NCBI GenBank assembly: GCA_029706075.1
Contig: JAINUG010000052.1
Span: 5,189,498 to 5,253,497, forward strand
Reading direction: 5' to 3'
Origin: Aldrovandia affinis
Taxonomy: Eukaryota > Chordata > Actinopteri > Notacanthiformes > Halosauridae
Length of the DNA stretch: 64,000 bases
Below, in pieces: positions 1-13,300 of the stretch (position 1 is its first letter; each line of letters opens with the position of its first letter). The translations under genes were made by a program, and so were the position numbers. The notes below the pieces were generated by a model, which was given only the letters and a program-made list of their open reading frames with translations, was not told where the DNA came from and made no database searches.

Positions 1-2479
1 ATGAACCCATTTTGAAGGAGGGCATTCCGAATACAGTTTGATCGATTGATTCATTGATTGATAGTTTGTCAGAAAGGAGAATGGAGAAACATCCTTGGTT
101 ACAACTACTATGCATCTGGCTTTGATGCACACAAAAGAAGTCTTAAATTGGGCGTGCATTCTGTCTGCTTGGTGCAGTCCAACGTATAGTCTACTGCTGT
201 AAAGCTAACACAGTCTGGCAGATACCTGATGGGGCTATTCATCAACTGCCCAAGTGCATTAGAAGCTCGTCTAGAAATGGACAATCTGAAGGGAATGTCG
301 ATTTGTCATTAAACACGTACCAGTTTCAAGCCAAACACATACCAGCCAACCGATTATAACACAGACTGTTAATCCATGAGGAGAGGAGCATCAACCACAT
401 GCAATGCAGATGACACAGGCAACACAACGCAGCAAAGTTTATGCTCTAGGTTTGACTGAACATCCGAAGGCTAGTGCAGAGAGACCGACATGGCCAAGGC
501 ACCTCTCTGAAGGAAGAAAATCAACATAACTACTGCTTTTGGGCTTTTAAAAGCAACTTTCTCTATCCCTGATTTTACATTTTCACACAATTTGGAATTG
601 CTGCAAGGTCCTCCATTATTTCAGCAGAAGGCAGATAGGGAGCAAGCCACTCCTTCTTCTCACTCTGCAGCAAAGCAGCCAAACTGCCCCGCCTTTGCAT
701 CGGAGGAGGGCACTTCCTGCACAGATGTTGCTGCATGCAGACAGGGCACTGCGCAGTTGACTGCAATACGGAAGTGAATAGCCTATGACCAAAGTAAATG
801 AAGTGAAGTGAAGTGAATACCCTATGACCAAAAATCCTCCCTCTCTGGGTGAGTCTGTGCATTGTCCTGTGGGCCTCCTGGCCATAGTCGGCAGTGGACG
901 AACCACCCAGGAACTGCTTTTAGGTTTTTAAGCTCAGAGAAGTTTTGATTTCTGCTTGATTGTTGACAGCATTGAGTAAGCACATAACAGTCACATAACA
1001 CGAAGGTCTCTGGATGATTTGTTTGCCAAAGATACTGAATGATTTTTTTTAGGTTTAACAAACTCTGGTTGTTGTTTTTTTTAACCACCTGCCAATCACA
1101 TGTATTCGTTTTTGGCAGACAAATCCCCTGACTATTCCTGGTTTGTTCCTGTTGGCACATGTTCAATTGTCAAAAACTCTATCCCCTGGGAATGTACTCT
1201 TGCCAACTTGACAACTGAGCCCCTTCAGTGCACACTTTGGCCTACAGGAGAAAACAATATCAAGCCAAAAAAAAAAAAAAAGCCATGAATCCCCTCTCTC
1301 TGAGAATGAAATATCAGCAGGAGAAAACCAGGGACCAGAGGCGGCGCGAGGGGGTGGCTTAATGGGCTTAAGCCCCAAATGTTTTTAGAAAAGCCCCAGA
1401 GCCCCTTTTTTAAACAATTTCTTATTTTTTAAAATAACCACACGATGTGTGACATTTTTCCTCCCTAGTCTTTCTTCTGACTCTGTTCTGTTCTAAACCA
1501 TTGGACACCACAGTCCCACGTCGCGTATGCCTTGTCTCGGTCCGTGGGCTAAGCCCCGAATGTCTTCAGCCCCCAGCACCCCCTTTCTACACAGATGGAT
1601 ACAACCAAATCTACAATGGCAAAAAAAAAAAAAAACAAGTACCTCAGCTGTCTATTAATCTTCAATATTGCAAAACGCATTTTCCATTGTTGGATCAAGG
1701 CAATAACTATGTTAATGTAGTGCATCCGAACTGCGGGGAGGACTTTCGTTTATCATCTTCTTCTCATACGGTAGAATATGAATAAATAATTGTGAATAAG
1801 GACACCGCCTCATGGTAGCAGCGCATGTGCTTCCATGGAGCAAACTGTTCCACTCCACAGGACATCTGTCAAAAGCATGGTTCTCTGTCCTCAATCTCTC
1901 TAACGAAATATGTACCTTTCTCTCTTTCTCTCGTATTTTACAATTTTTTTGTGGCTGCCTTTGGCTAAGGCCATCACTTGAAATAATCAAACATTGGACT
2001 CATTGTTGTGATTGGGCATTGTTGCAATTGGGCGGTCATTGGGGCATGATTTTAAGCATTCAGTAAATCCATAACTCAGTCCTCATATACTTTTCCTTTC
2101 TCTATGCAGGTCAGGTTGCTGTACATCTTTTCACACTTTTAGGAGAGCTTCCCAAGAGATGGAAAGATTCTTTCAAAAGTGTTTGCCAATGACAAAACAT
2201 GACAGCCCCAACAGAGTTAATTTTAAAGTATCTCAGCATGAAATATATTATTTAATATCATAGTACAAGCTGCAACAATACGATTTTGGCATTTCATTGC
2301 AAAATAAAGGCATGAAAGGCTTTTCAACATGGCACTTTATTAAAGAATGCAAGAGTGGGAAGTTATACTCCTTAATTAATATTCAGCTCAAAAGCATCGA
2401 GGCGCTCTTTGTAAGTGCATTCAAAATAGCTATGCAAACAAGCAAGGATAGCACAGTCTATCTAACTTTCTATATTCAT
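1..2479. other. 3' flank of b3glct, no gene recognised
   Basis: No ORF resembles a known protein. A roughly 45-bp GC-rich motif built around 'gcttaagccccaaatg' occurs at about 1358-1405 and again, degenerate, at about 1545-1590. Short poly(A) runs lie at about 1267 and 1621. Nothing else recognisable. Confidence 0.6.
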
Positions 2480-3547
2480 AAAATATCCACTTTCAAATTA
2501 TATATGAGGTTAAACATTCAAACACTTTGGAGTACTGCCTTCAAATTAAAAATGTATATACCGAACTCATCAAACATCATTACCTGTGTACAAGTTAAGT
2601 TGCCAAATTCTGCCTCTTACTTTCGACAGGGTGATTAGCCAGTTCCATAAACAACACCATTTCACTGATTAATGTTGAATGATGAAACATTCTTTAGCCT
2701 CACCATTACACAAAAAACAAAAATTTGATTGCAAATCTTTTTTGTATGAGGGTAAACACAACCATTTCGATCTAAGTCTACAAATGTTTTTTAATGGGTT
2801 TTTTTTTCCTCCAATTTTTAATTCCTCCCGCATCGTATTCTTAAGCCACGCTGGTTGCGACCTCAATTGGAGAGAGCGGTTCACATAGTTAAGCTTGCAT
2901 GTACATGAGTTGGAGGAACACACTTCATGTGCAGCTGTATACCCGCAGACTGTGGGCGCCTAGTTGACCAGCAGGGGTCGCAGATGTTAGAGGAGACACA
3001 GAAAATCCGGTCGACTGACTCCCTCCATCCCTGAGCGCTACCGCTACCACCAATTATGTGTCCCACGACAGGGCTGGCACAAGTTGATGCCACACCGTGG
3101 GGCTCATCCACACTCCACAAAATATCCACTTTCAAATTATATATGAGGTCAAACATTCAAACACTTTTGAGTACTGCCTTCAAATTAAAAATGTATATAC
3201 CGAACTCATCAAACATCATTACCTGTGTACAAGTTAATTTGAGGAGTTTTACTTTCAACAGGGTGATTAGCCAGTTCCATAAACAACACCATTTCACAAA
3301 AAACTAAAAGTAGATTGCAAATCTTTTTTGTATGAGGGTAAACACAATCATTTCAATCTACAAGTCTACAACAGTTTTTTCCCCTTTTTATCCCAATTTG
3401 GAAAGCCGCATCGTATTCTTAAGCCACGATGGTTGTGACCGCCTACTGAATTCCTCCATCCCTGGGCGCTACCGCTACCACCAATTATGTGTCACATGGC
3501 AGGGCTGGCATGAGTCGATGGCAGACCGCGGGGCTCATCCACATGCC
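2480..3547. repeat. 639-bp tandem duplication containing a SINE-like unit
   Basis: The segment from 2480 recurs from 3119 at high identity: the stretch 'aaaatatccactttcaaatt' and the following roughly 180 bp, a second block with 'gcaaatcttttttgtatgag', and a third with 'gcgctaccgctaccaccaat'. Copy 1 is 2480-3118 and copy 2 is 3119-3547. Copy 2 lacks about 170 bp (roughly 2850-3018). The third block, read on the minus strand, resembles the body of a SINE. Confidence 0.85.
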
Positions 3548-3609
3548 AGGACAGTGCCCTAAAAGGACAAGCTATCCAGCAGCCCTACAAGCATGTTTTT
3601 TAAAATAGT

Positions 3610-3997
3610 TTTTTTAAAATTTTGTTTCCCCATTTTCTCCCAATAACCAATTATACCCTCTTTTCATGTCAACTATCCCCCCACCCCTTGTGAGCTCGCT
3701 GCTGTAGTCCTGAGACCGGCAGTGACAAAAGCAATGTACCGCTAAAGTACATTGCTTGGCGGGACTGGCCAAGCCGTCAACTTTAACTCTGGTCACAGAG
3801 AGCCACTGTTATATGCAGCGAGCTCATATCGGCTTCCCTCCCCCCTCCCTGGGGTGGACAGCCAATTTCTGTCCCTAGCAGCACTCCTGGCCAGGGCCGA
3901 ACTGGCGCGGGCGGTGGAATCAAACCCCAGTTGCAGTGGGCAACATCCATCCCAGTCGGACACTCTTACTTACGCCCCCCGGGAGGCCCTACAACCC
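3610..3997 (-). repeat. tRNA-derived SINE (family with 'aattggctaccaaattggg' tail), minus
   Basis: Read on the minus strand it has a tRNA-like head with a B-box-like 'ggtttgattcc', a conserved body containing the complement of 'ggggtggacagccaatttct', and a 3' tail resembling 'ggtataattggttattggga'. The same architecture recurs about ten times in this window. Confidence 0.8.
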
Positions 3998-3999
3998 TG

Positions 4000-5590
4000 T
4001 TTTTAACCAATAGGCTACAATAAGAGTGCAGTCCGTTTCTACTTTATAAAAGATACACTGCTAATTAAGGTAACTGTAAGAGAAGGTATTCCCTTTTTTC
4101 CCTCCTGTTTTCCCATTTCATACTGATGGTCCCTGAACATGGACCAACCAACTTGACAGCCAATTTTTTTGATTCAGCTGACCAGTAATTGCTTGTTCCA
4201 TACAAACTGCACTGGTTCATTGCAGAAAAAAAGACACTAGAGGTGGACACTGAAGACCGACAAACTTTAACATCTGAAAGAGGCAGCGAGAAAAATTCAT
4301 TAGCATTTTTAAAAATCTTGTCATCTCCCTAAATAGCACAGACAACAAAGTGTTTTTTTTTTTCAAATCACATAGACTTTATGAAAAAGGAAGTTTGATT
4401 AGGATCATTTTGACTGTTATATTTAACACCGCACACAAAACCTGAACGTTATCTCGTGAAAAATCCCAAAGGTTTGTGAAAGATGCTCCCCCACACACAC
4501 ACATCAGCTGGAGAGGTAACAGAAAAGGAAGGTAATCGCGCCAAAGCACATTCATTTTATAGTGCTACATCAAATAAAATGTATTTGATTAATTGGATGA
4601 GCCCAGACGTCTGGGAGAAACCAATCAAGTCTTAAGTCAGTCACACTGGAGATTTTAGAGGGCGAGTCGGGTTCATTTAAACATGTTTGCCTGCTGTCAT
4701 CTCTAATGGGCTTGTGATTGCAAATACCCCCACCCCCAAAAAAACCACACACACATCCTGACTACGCAAAGATGAACGACTTCTGCTGTGGATTAGTTCT
4801 CTCGAGTTGACAGCCTCAACTAGCTTCACTTCTGTTGGGAGAGAAGACACTGTTTTTTCCACTTGGATGAACTTTTTTTCTTGATTTCTTTGAACAACAA
4901 GCACGACCACTGCATTCCCTTTAAGGCTCTAGGCTTGAGTGGGCTTGCCTCATCTGTCTCTCTCCAACAACTCATTGAGCTGATACCAGGCAGATGGAAT
5001 ACTATGCTGGCATGTCGGTTTATTCATGAATTTTTCAGCTCCACAGTTCCAGTGCCATTTGAATGGACACGGCGGCGAAAACATAACCAGCTGCTTCTCA
5101 CTCAGAATATCCAATACCCAGCCAAATAACCTTGCATTGCGTGGCATTATTCCACTGCCTGTGTGAGACTCGGACACGGCCTCTTTCATTAGGGCTCAGA
5201 CATTTTTTTTTGATGGAGGTTGAAATCTCGTACGGAGGGAAATCAATAGAGTCCTATTAGAGCAGCAGAGGTCACCTCCCTGTTTTCTCAGGCTCCACAA
5301 GATGAATGACCATCTGTGAAAATCCAACACGTAATCGAGGAAAAATGAAGAGCGTTCTCTTCTTATTTACTTTTGAGTGTGAACGAACAGCATGTTTGCC
5401 TCCAACTAACAAATGGCTCAAAGTAGTTTAAATAGGAATGGATAGGACATATACCCGCTTTACTTATACCTGTGTCCTCGGACACTATCCTTTTTATTAT
5501 GAAGCCTTATCTGCATATGCTCATATCTTATCCTTCTTAAACTCATCCCTATATTGTATATCAATATATATTTTTAATATAAAAAGCATA
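4000..5590. other. intergenic, no gene recognised
   Basis: No coding or RNA gene recognised. A short CA run occurs at about 4491-4503. Nothing else distinct. Confidence 0.55.
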
Positions 5591-5593
5591 CAG

Positions 5594-5915
5594 TTGGGCT
5601 CCTGAATGGCTCAGTCAGTAAAATTGCAAGCCATGAATGGAGCAGGCTGGGCCCTATAGCCTATGACATTGTATGTTTGAGTCCGGGCTGTGCCCATTGG
5701 CTGATTACGACATGGCGGTTTGTGCCATTGGGTGTGCCAGGTGCCATAGCTCTGCTTCAGTACTGTGTCATCTGTGAGATGAAAAACTGTGACTGCCTCC
5801 TTGCAATTCTACTTTCTCAGGTGTGGATGGCACACAGGTGTGTCTAGGGGCCCCATTAGCAATTCCAAAATGGGGAAAAACAAATTGTCATAAAATTGTT
5901 TGTAAAAAAAAACCC
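5594..5915 (+). repeat. tRNA-derived SINE (second family)
   Basis: It begins 'gggctcctgaatggctcag', with an A-box-like stretch at 5607-5620 and a B-box-like 'gtttgagtcc' at 5675-5684. A body of about 200 bp follows, ending in an A-rich tail. The body resembles the segments at 22140-22260 and, inverted, 2810-3118. Confidence 0.75.
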
Positions 5916-6346
5916 AAAACATTTCTTCCTCACTACCTTAATGTATATGGCCCCTAGAGCCTTAAAGACTTGTTTGTATCCAGAAATACACCAGGGTATT
6001 TGGATTTGGATACACAGCTCCATCCAGCCTCCAATGTTGGCTACACCCCTCATAACCACCAAATCAACTGCATTAACTGGATCCTGGATCCTGATCCTGA
6101 CTCTGATATTAACTTTAAACCCATATGCTATTTAGTCCATGCTATTTTTCAAACCTTTTACACAGATTATCCAAAGATATCTTTATACCTTGCAGTGAAA
6201 CTGCTATCCTGCATATGAAGGTGGCAATTTTCTCCTCACAGATTGTAATGGAGGCCCTGAATGTAACCAATGATAAAGTAACCAACTAGACAAATGGCTT
6301 GTGAAGTCACCTTTCAGATGGGAGGTTAGAAAGAGATATATCTCAC

Positions 6347-7028
6347 AATCGCTTGTTGACCTCACCCCTTTTGATATGAACAAAACATCTATAAACGTTT
6401 GTCCATGGGAGAAATGGTTAGATTGTCAATTCTGGACCTGAATGATCAAATGATCAACCATTCAGGAGACAGAGGTGCTCAAAGTTTACCCATTTTGGGC
6501 CTCCTACCCAGTTTAGGAATTTTGTGATAACTTTCATAGGATTTTTTTTAACAGAAATTCTTATGAAAATGAATATCTAAAAATGCATAAACTTTTTACA
6601 ATTCTTTACAATTCTCAGCTGGAGAGAGCACTCATAAATTACTTTGGTTTTCATGTTTTGTTCTCAGCACATACAACTAAAATGCAGAAAATTAATAAAA
6701 CATGTGACCTGACACCCAGTATTAAAGTACATGCCAGTGCCTCAGCCAAGAGCAGGCACAGCACACATATTTCAGGAGATCTAAACAAAGGTCTAAGCCA
6801 CAACATATGTAAAAATGGAGGGGAAAAACATACATTTTACAGAAATGGCATATTATTTTTGACACACACCTGTTTGTAGGCTTTAAAACAAGACCAAAAT
6901 TGGTCAACTTTGAGCAGCTATGGTTGACCATTCAGGCCCAGAAACCACAGAACCATTTCTCTTCACATGGGAGAAAACATTTATGGAAAATTTTCAAATC
7001 AAATGGGGATGAGGTCAACAGGCGATAG
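6347..7028. repeat. long imperfect inverted repeat (foldback element)
   Basis: The arm at 6347-6509 matches the reverse complement of 6875-7028 over about 155 bp, with shared blocks such as 'gttgacctca', 'catgggagaaatggtt' (approximate) and 'tgctcaaagtt'. The loop is about 365 bp and AT-rich, without a transposase. It is probably a non-autonomous DNA transposon; the superfamily was not determined. Confidence 0.75.
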
Positions 7029-7119
7029 ATTTGATGTGGAATGACCCCAAAGAAACATTGAGTTCCATCCGATTCTTCAGCTATTAGTGCCTGCCATATC
7101 ACAGAAGCACTCTCACACA

Positions 7120-7259
<140 letters not shown>

Positions 7260-7261
7260 AT

Positions 7262-7680
7262 GTACATTTGACCAAAGGGGCAGGGATGATTACAGGAGTA
7301 TAAAGACCCGGACCACCAGATTCAGAGACTACTCCACAGCCATCAGGCTCCTAAACTGTCCTCACCCTGATCTCTCCTCCCCCTCCCCATAGTCATGTAG
7401 ATTGCACGGAATAGACACGTGCCTATACTCGAAGCTTCATTGCACTACGTCACTTTGGCACTTTAAAAGCATCCCTCCTCTTTTTTGGTACATTTTTAGA
7501 CAATTTATTATTGTGCTTTCTCTTTAATTCGTGTACATATCTCTTTAATATGTTGCTGTTTTTATTATTTTACTTTTACTTCTTTACTTATTTTATTTTT
7601 ATTGACATTGAGCTGGAGCACAGCAAGTAAGAATTGAATTGTACTGTGTACTTGTACCTATACATATGACAAATAACTGA
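7262..7680 (+). mobile_element. LINE 3' end (L2/CR1/Rex1-like)
   Basis: The translation at about 7280-7360 reads RSIKTRTTRFRDY...AIRLLN, the usual C-terminus of an L2/CR1/Rex1-type ORF2. A 3' UTR of about 300 bp ends near 'gacaaataactgaaag'. The rest of the element is missing; the adjacent (CA)n tract marks its 5' edge. Confidence 0.7.
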
Positions 7681-10306
7681 AAGACATGAAACAAGTTAAA
7701 TACTAAGTAGTAGCCTACAGTGTTTTTTCAGTCATAACACATTTTGTAAGTGAGAAAGCATGCATTGGCATTTCATAAATGAAGAAAACATGATTATTCC
7801 AACCAGAGACGTATTTGCGACCCGACAAAATCACAAGAACACAACGTTTTCATAACTTTCCACAACCACACTATCCATCAGCCGTATTTGAAATGGCGTT
7901 TTTAGGTGCTGTAATTCGTTGATCGATAGCCTACATCACCCTCACGCAATTTCCCACCTTGAATCGTTTGAGTTTCAGTCGTGGTGGACGAAAAAAGCGT
8001 AGCACTACAATTCATTTTCTTAAAATACAAAATGTATGCACTACTCTAAAATCCAGAATTTTTTATATTTTATTTGCTAGTATTAAAGTTGGTCAAGTAT
8101 CAGCAGTTCAATAAAAAATTAAACCCAGAACTCTTTCCATGTCCAAAGCCTTGTGCAGAAGGCAGCATAAGAAAGCAAAGTTCAAATGGGCTTTTTTTAA
8201 AACTTACTTACCACTGTATGGAAACAACTTTATGGAATATAGCACAATTCCAACATATGGCAGAGGAAAGTTGTCAATATTCATGTTTGAAAATAGATAA
8301 CCGCATAACAATTTGGTAAACTGATGAGATTAGGCTAATATACCCAACTTCAAATTATATTATATGCCTCTAATAATACTGCCTGGAAAACAATGCGTCA
8401 GTGATACATTGTGATTAATATCATTCATATAAATGTATAGGCTACTTGGTGCTAGTTTAATTTCAAAGTAGACGCGGAAGAAAAGTGAAGGATGAGCGCA
8501 CTTGTATCATATAAAACTTCCACACGCCACAGAGATAACCATGTTCAATAAAGTTCCAGTCTTACCTTTGAATGTTGACAATACCAGCTGAATAAGCAGT
8601 ATAGTTAAAGCCGCATCCACCAAACAGCAATTAGACAGCCCTAATCTGATTGATCCCATGCCTGCTTTGTTTCAGGTGTCCAATCCTCTACTAAAATAGC
8701 CTACGTTTAGAATTATCCTCAAACCCACCATACATGTACATAACACCGACTATGAGCCACAAAATAAAACGTAGTAAAAAACAAACAAACAACAACAATA
8801 GAAAAACAAGCGGCTCAAGAAGGTAAAGGAAATTCGTTTCGGACTCGCCCCACCATCAAAACAGCAAAATGACTGTACTGTACTGAAGCAAAACACTATA
8901 ACTCAAGCCGACTGATCAATCACTCTTCAGTGAAATACTGACTGCCGGCGGAAATTCAGCCGCGACTGCCGGCGTACGGGGCTCACTCCGAATTGTGCTA
9001 CAAGCAGACTGATAGCGTTGCGATCAACCTGCCCACAGGTTGTCTGGCTCGATGTCGTTGTTTTCGTAATAGTGTGTCCTTCAGTTTGTCATAATTATGA
9101 ACGATATACTGAATGGTAAATATGTAGTAGGCTACTGTTGTAATGCTGCTCAATACTATTGAGTTGTAGGCTACCTGTTGTGGAATCTTTCCTCGAGCTT
9201 CTGTCTGTAAGAACGTTTTTCTTTCTCCCTGTTTGCGAGGAGTTTTGACTTTGCTAAAGAGTAGGTCATGTTTGTTTGTAGTTTCTTGTTCATGGGCATT
9301 AAGAGCAGGCGTCATGTAAACGAGTGAATACAGTATATGTAAGAATAATCAGTCATAATAATTTGTTATTATTGTTAATATTAGCCATAGCGGTCTTGAC
9401 AATCGTGTAGTTTACCTTTGAGGAGCAAGATAGAGCTAAAGCAGCTTTGCTATCTACGAAAATGTGCATGTGATACTAATTGGTGAGAACTACATGTGAC
9501 ACAATTTTGTCCGAGATAACCAGCTGGTAAACAAAGATTACCACTACTGCTACTGCTACTGGTAATTTCTGCCTAGTCGGTGTTTGTGAGGAAATGTGTG
9601 AAAATTCTTCCAATAACGCGAATGCTAATTCATGGTTATAGAATACGGAGATAATTGTATGGGCATTAGTTCCAAGGCACATTGAGATAGGCGAGTGCTG
9701 TGGTGCTTCTACACCATGCATTTGCCTTTCTGACTGGGGTGGTAATTTCCCGTAACTTTGAACCGTTTTTTAATTTTTTAATTTCTCAAGGCACAATGTA
9801 GCCTAACATTGTACAGCTGCCATGTGGCTTTCTCATTTATGAAATGTCTGTAGCCTATATAGTAAAAGCTTGAGTTGTATATGACGTGTTACAATTTAGT
9901 TGTAACATTACAATTGAATTGTATTTGAAACATATTGGGCGTAATCTGAACCCCTAGTTATCAATTGTACAAACCTGTCTGTGCCACAGTAGTTTCGTAA
10001 TTAAGAAGCCGTTATTCAGTATCTACAAGCCTATGTGGAGTGGGTCAACGATAGCAATCGCATTCGACTAAATATGCTTAGGAAAATAGATGTTGTTTAC
10101 TGTTGAAGATGTATATACAGACAAAATCAATCTGCAATTTTTATATGCTCCAAACTTAATCTCAAGATGTTGAAGAAACTTTTTGAACATATGGGTCATA
10201 TAGGAAAACTTTTCAAAACTTTAAGCACCAGAGGTCGCTGTGCTTTGTTTGTGAATTTTTAACATACTTTCATAGTATTTATTTTCTCATAAATGGCCTA
10301 ATTGTT

Positions 10307-10312
<6 letters not shown>
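7681..10312. other. intergenic, no gene recognised; one CpG-dense patch
   Basis: AT-rich sequence without recognised coding or repeat features. About 17 CpG dinucleotides cluster between 8836 and 9062, including 'cagccgcgactgccggcgta', well above the surrounding density. No associated exon was identified. Confidence 0.5.

Positions 10313-10342
<30 letters not shown>
10313..10342. repeat. (TG)n microsatellite, 30 bp
   Basis: About 15 TG units, uninterrupted. Confidence 0.97.
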
Positions 10343-10345
<3 letters not shown>

Positions 10346-13300
10346 AATATAACCCACTTACATTTCTTTTCATTATAAATGTCCTGTGAAACATTAGAAA
10401 AATGGCAGAAATAGGTTTGGGAATATAATTATAAACCAAATTATTAAATTGGGGATTGTTTTGGCATAAGAGAATACATTTGCAACATACTGTATGCTAC
10501 CAGAGAGCGGTGGGTTCCAAACCCTGGTCCTGCGCAGTGGTATCAGAACAGGGCAGTTCTACAGATGGAATAATTGAAGAGTGCACTCCAGCTTCAGCAG
10601 TTGCTACCCCCTGCACAGTACAATAGCACATCAAAGGTAATTTCACCATGTTTCCTATAAGGATCAGGGTGATCAACTCACTACCCCCCACCCCCTCCTG
10701 TTCCCAGTGTGAACTGAACACTTCCAAAAGCCACACCCTTTTCGATCCACTGAGGTTCTGTCTTCCGTCTGCATTAATTGACTAAGCACCTAATTAAACT
10801 CTATTAGTAATTTTTTGGCAATCAGCCAAGCGCACGGAATCGAATGCAAAACCAGGAGTGAATAATTCATCTTATCTTTGCGCAGTTCAACTTCGGCCGC
10901 CGTTTTACTTTTGTTCCCAAAACACTCCATCTCCCAGACTGGAATACTTTGATGTGCAGAACAGAACATTGCTCAGAGCGTGATGCCTCTGTCTTGTCAT
11001 GAATCCATTATTCATTATTACAAAACCATTATTCATTTTTAAGTGGTTAGGCTGGCATTTTATGCAGAGCCACGCACTCATTTTCATACCCCATACATAG
11101 GACCCACGCTGGGAGAAATGTACAAAAGAAGAGTAGGCTACTAACTGCTAAGACACAGAAACAGCATCATCAGTACTTGTTTGCTGAGACACATCAGGAC
11201 GTAAAGGCATGCATTGTCCATCATCAAAAATCTCCTAGGTTACCACACTGATTTAAAAATCCCAAGTCAATAGGCTATAACAAAATCTGTCTGCCAAAAG
11301 AGCCTAAAACCATGATGTTACACTACCTAAATGAAACCAAAAGGCCCCCAACAGCTCGTTTTCGAGAAAAAACATAAAAAATAGAATCTGCCACTGGCTT
11401 CTTACAACAAATGACTCACCAGAAGAACCCCAAAATGAGCATTTCTTCTCAGGGAGAATCCATCAAATCCATTTAAACTCAAAATGCAGAATATTTTTTC
11501 AAGTTACCATGATTTTTGGAATTTGAACTTGCTTTTCAATCCTACAAAACAGTGTGTGAAATTCAAGCAATTTTGCTGAAAAAAAGCCAAAGCTGGCAAC
11601 CCTGCCCCTGTCCCTTTATATCCCGGTGCTGGCCGCCATGTGCTGGTTTTCATTGTACCTCAGCTTTAATTGTTGGTTTGTCTTTGCCATTATTGCACAG
11701 GGAGTGCTGTCTCCTTGTGTTTTGTGAAGGTAAATCGTTTACTGTAGACAGGATGACTAAAGCAGCGTTTCTGTCTTTTCCGAGCCATATTTCCCACTGA
11801 TTCAGGGTTTTCATGCCAACTTAATAAAAAAAGGACACAATTTTAGTTAAAACAGCCAGATGAATATTTGCATTTCTTTGTGACTAGTGAGTGAGAAGCC
11901 TCTTTGACAGTTTGATTTTATTTTTGTTCATTGATTTGCTTTTTTTTCTAAGTGAACAGTGTTTGGAGGCATTGGCTTTCATTTTTGCCATGCAATGCCG
12001 TAGAGTTGGCTTTTTTGCAGACACGTTGCGTTGCTTAGGCTTGGGATTTTGATGTCAATCTGGTAACGCTGATCTGAAGCTGGCAGAATTGAAATTGCTC
12101 AGCTTTGCTCCAAGCAGGTGAACAAACAAGCAGATGTACACACAACAGTCAGATGGAGTTAATGAAATATTGAAATAAAAAATATATCCTATATATGACA
12201 TCCTTATTAATCACAAAGTTACAAACGGAGAACAATCTGTCTCAACAATCTTAAATGATAACTCTAGAACTGGTATCATGATTCATAATTAGATTGGAGG
12301 GCACGTTTTGATTTAAATTACACAAACTGAATTAATTATTAATCATTGTCATCTCACATAAAAGCCCTATTTAATTAGCAAAAGAGGCTAGTTGAATTAC
12401 ATAACACATTCATCTACATTTATGTGAATGCGTTTGTAACATCCTAATTATTAAATATAGTCCGAATTAATTTTGGGAAATGGCTGAATCAAAATATATA
12501 CAAAAACAAGTGCATGAAAAAAATACAAATATCAAATTAAAGCACATATGAAATCTGCTCCACTTTAAAGGGATTGTCTCATTAGCATGCAACTTGGAAA
12601 AAAAAACTTTAACTGGAGAATAAATTAGCATCTGTAATAGATTATACACAATTTGTCCGATGGACAGGGGAACTAATTAAAGCCAAACAAATAGAACTAG
12701 ATAGGATGAAAATATATACAGTATATATGTATATATACATACACACAGTAGACACAAGTCAATAACAGTGAACATGATAGTAATACGCAAACAATTGGTC
12801 CAATATAAGTAATAATACATAGACATTGTTAATGTTTTCCTGCATTCACTTATCTGACTTTCCAAACCCTAGTTAATTACTTGGTCAGGTAGCTTACTTG
12901 CATGTAGCCTATCCCAAACTTGTGTTAGTTGTGTTAGAGGGCTATCTGAACAGCCCACCACTTTTTAAGTTATCAAAGTCCCCTGAAAATGGTTCCACCT
13001 CATGGATATGCATCAAAAGAAGATGTCAAGAGGAGAGATGTGGTCAGCAAAATCCAATGGTGGTATTTACTCTTATGAATCCTCATGAACCATCCTCCCT
13101 CCTTTATTTAGAGAAATCATTTGTGGAAATGTTGGATCATCTTCAAAAGGCCATTCACAATACTGCATGCTTGCATACTGTATTTTAAGATGTCGGCCAG
13201 TTTTCATCACCAAATGTCCTTATGCTCTTATGTAAAACAAATGCCTTCAGTCTTTTTCTATTTTGTCTATATACACATGTTTTAGGCCTTTGACCTTTTC

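Noticed and set aside
5594-5700. Genuine tRNA genes at SINE heads (also 19812, 25429, 30484)
   Set aside because: The A and B boxes are present but the acceptor and anticodon stems do not form a proper cloverleaf by eye, and each head continues into a SINE body and tail.
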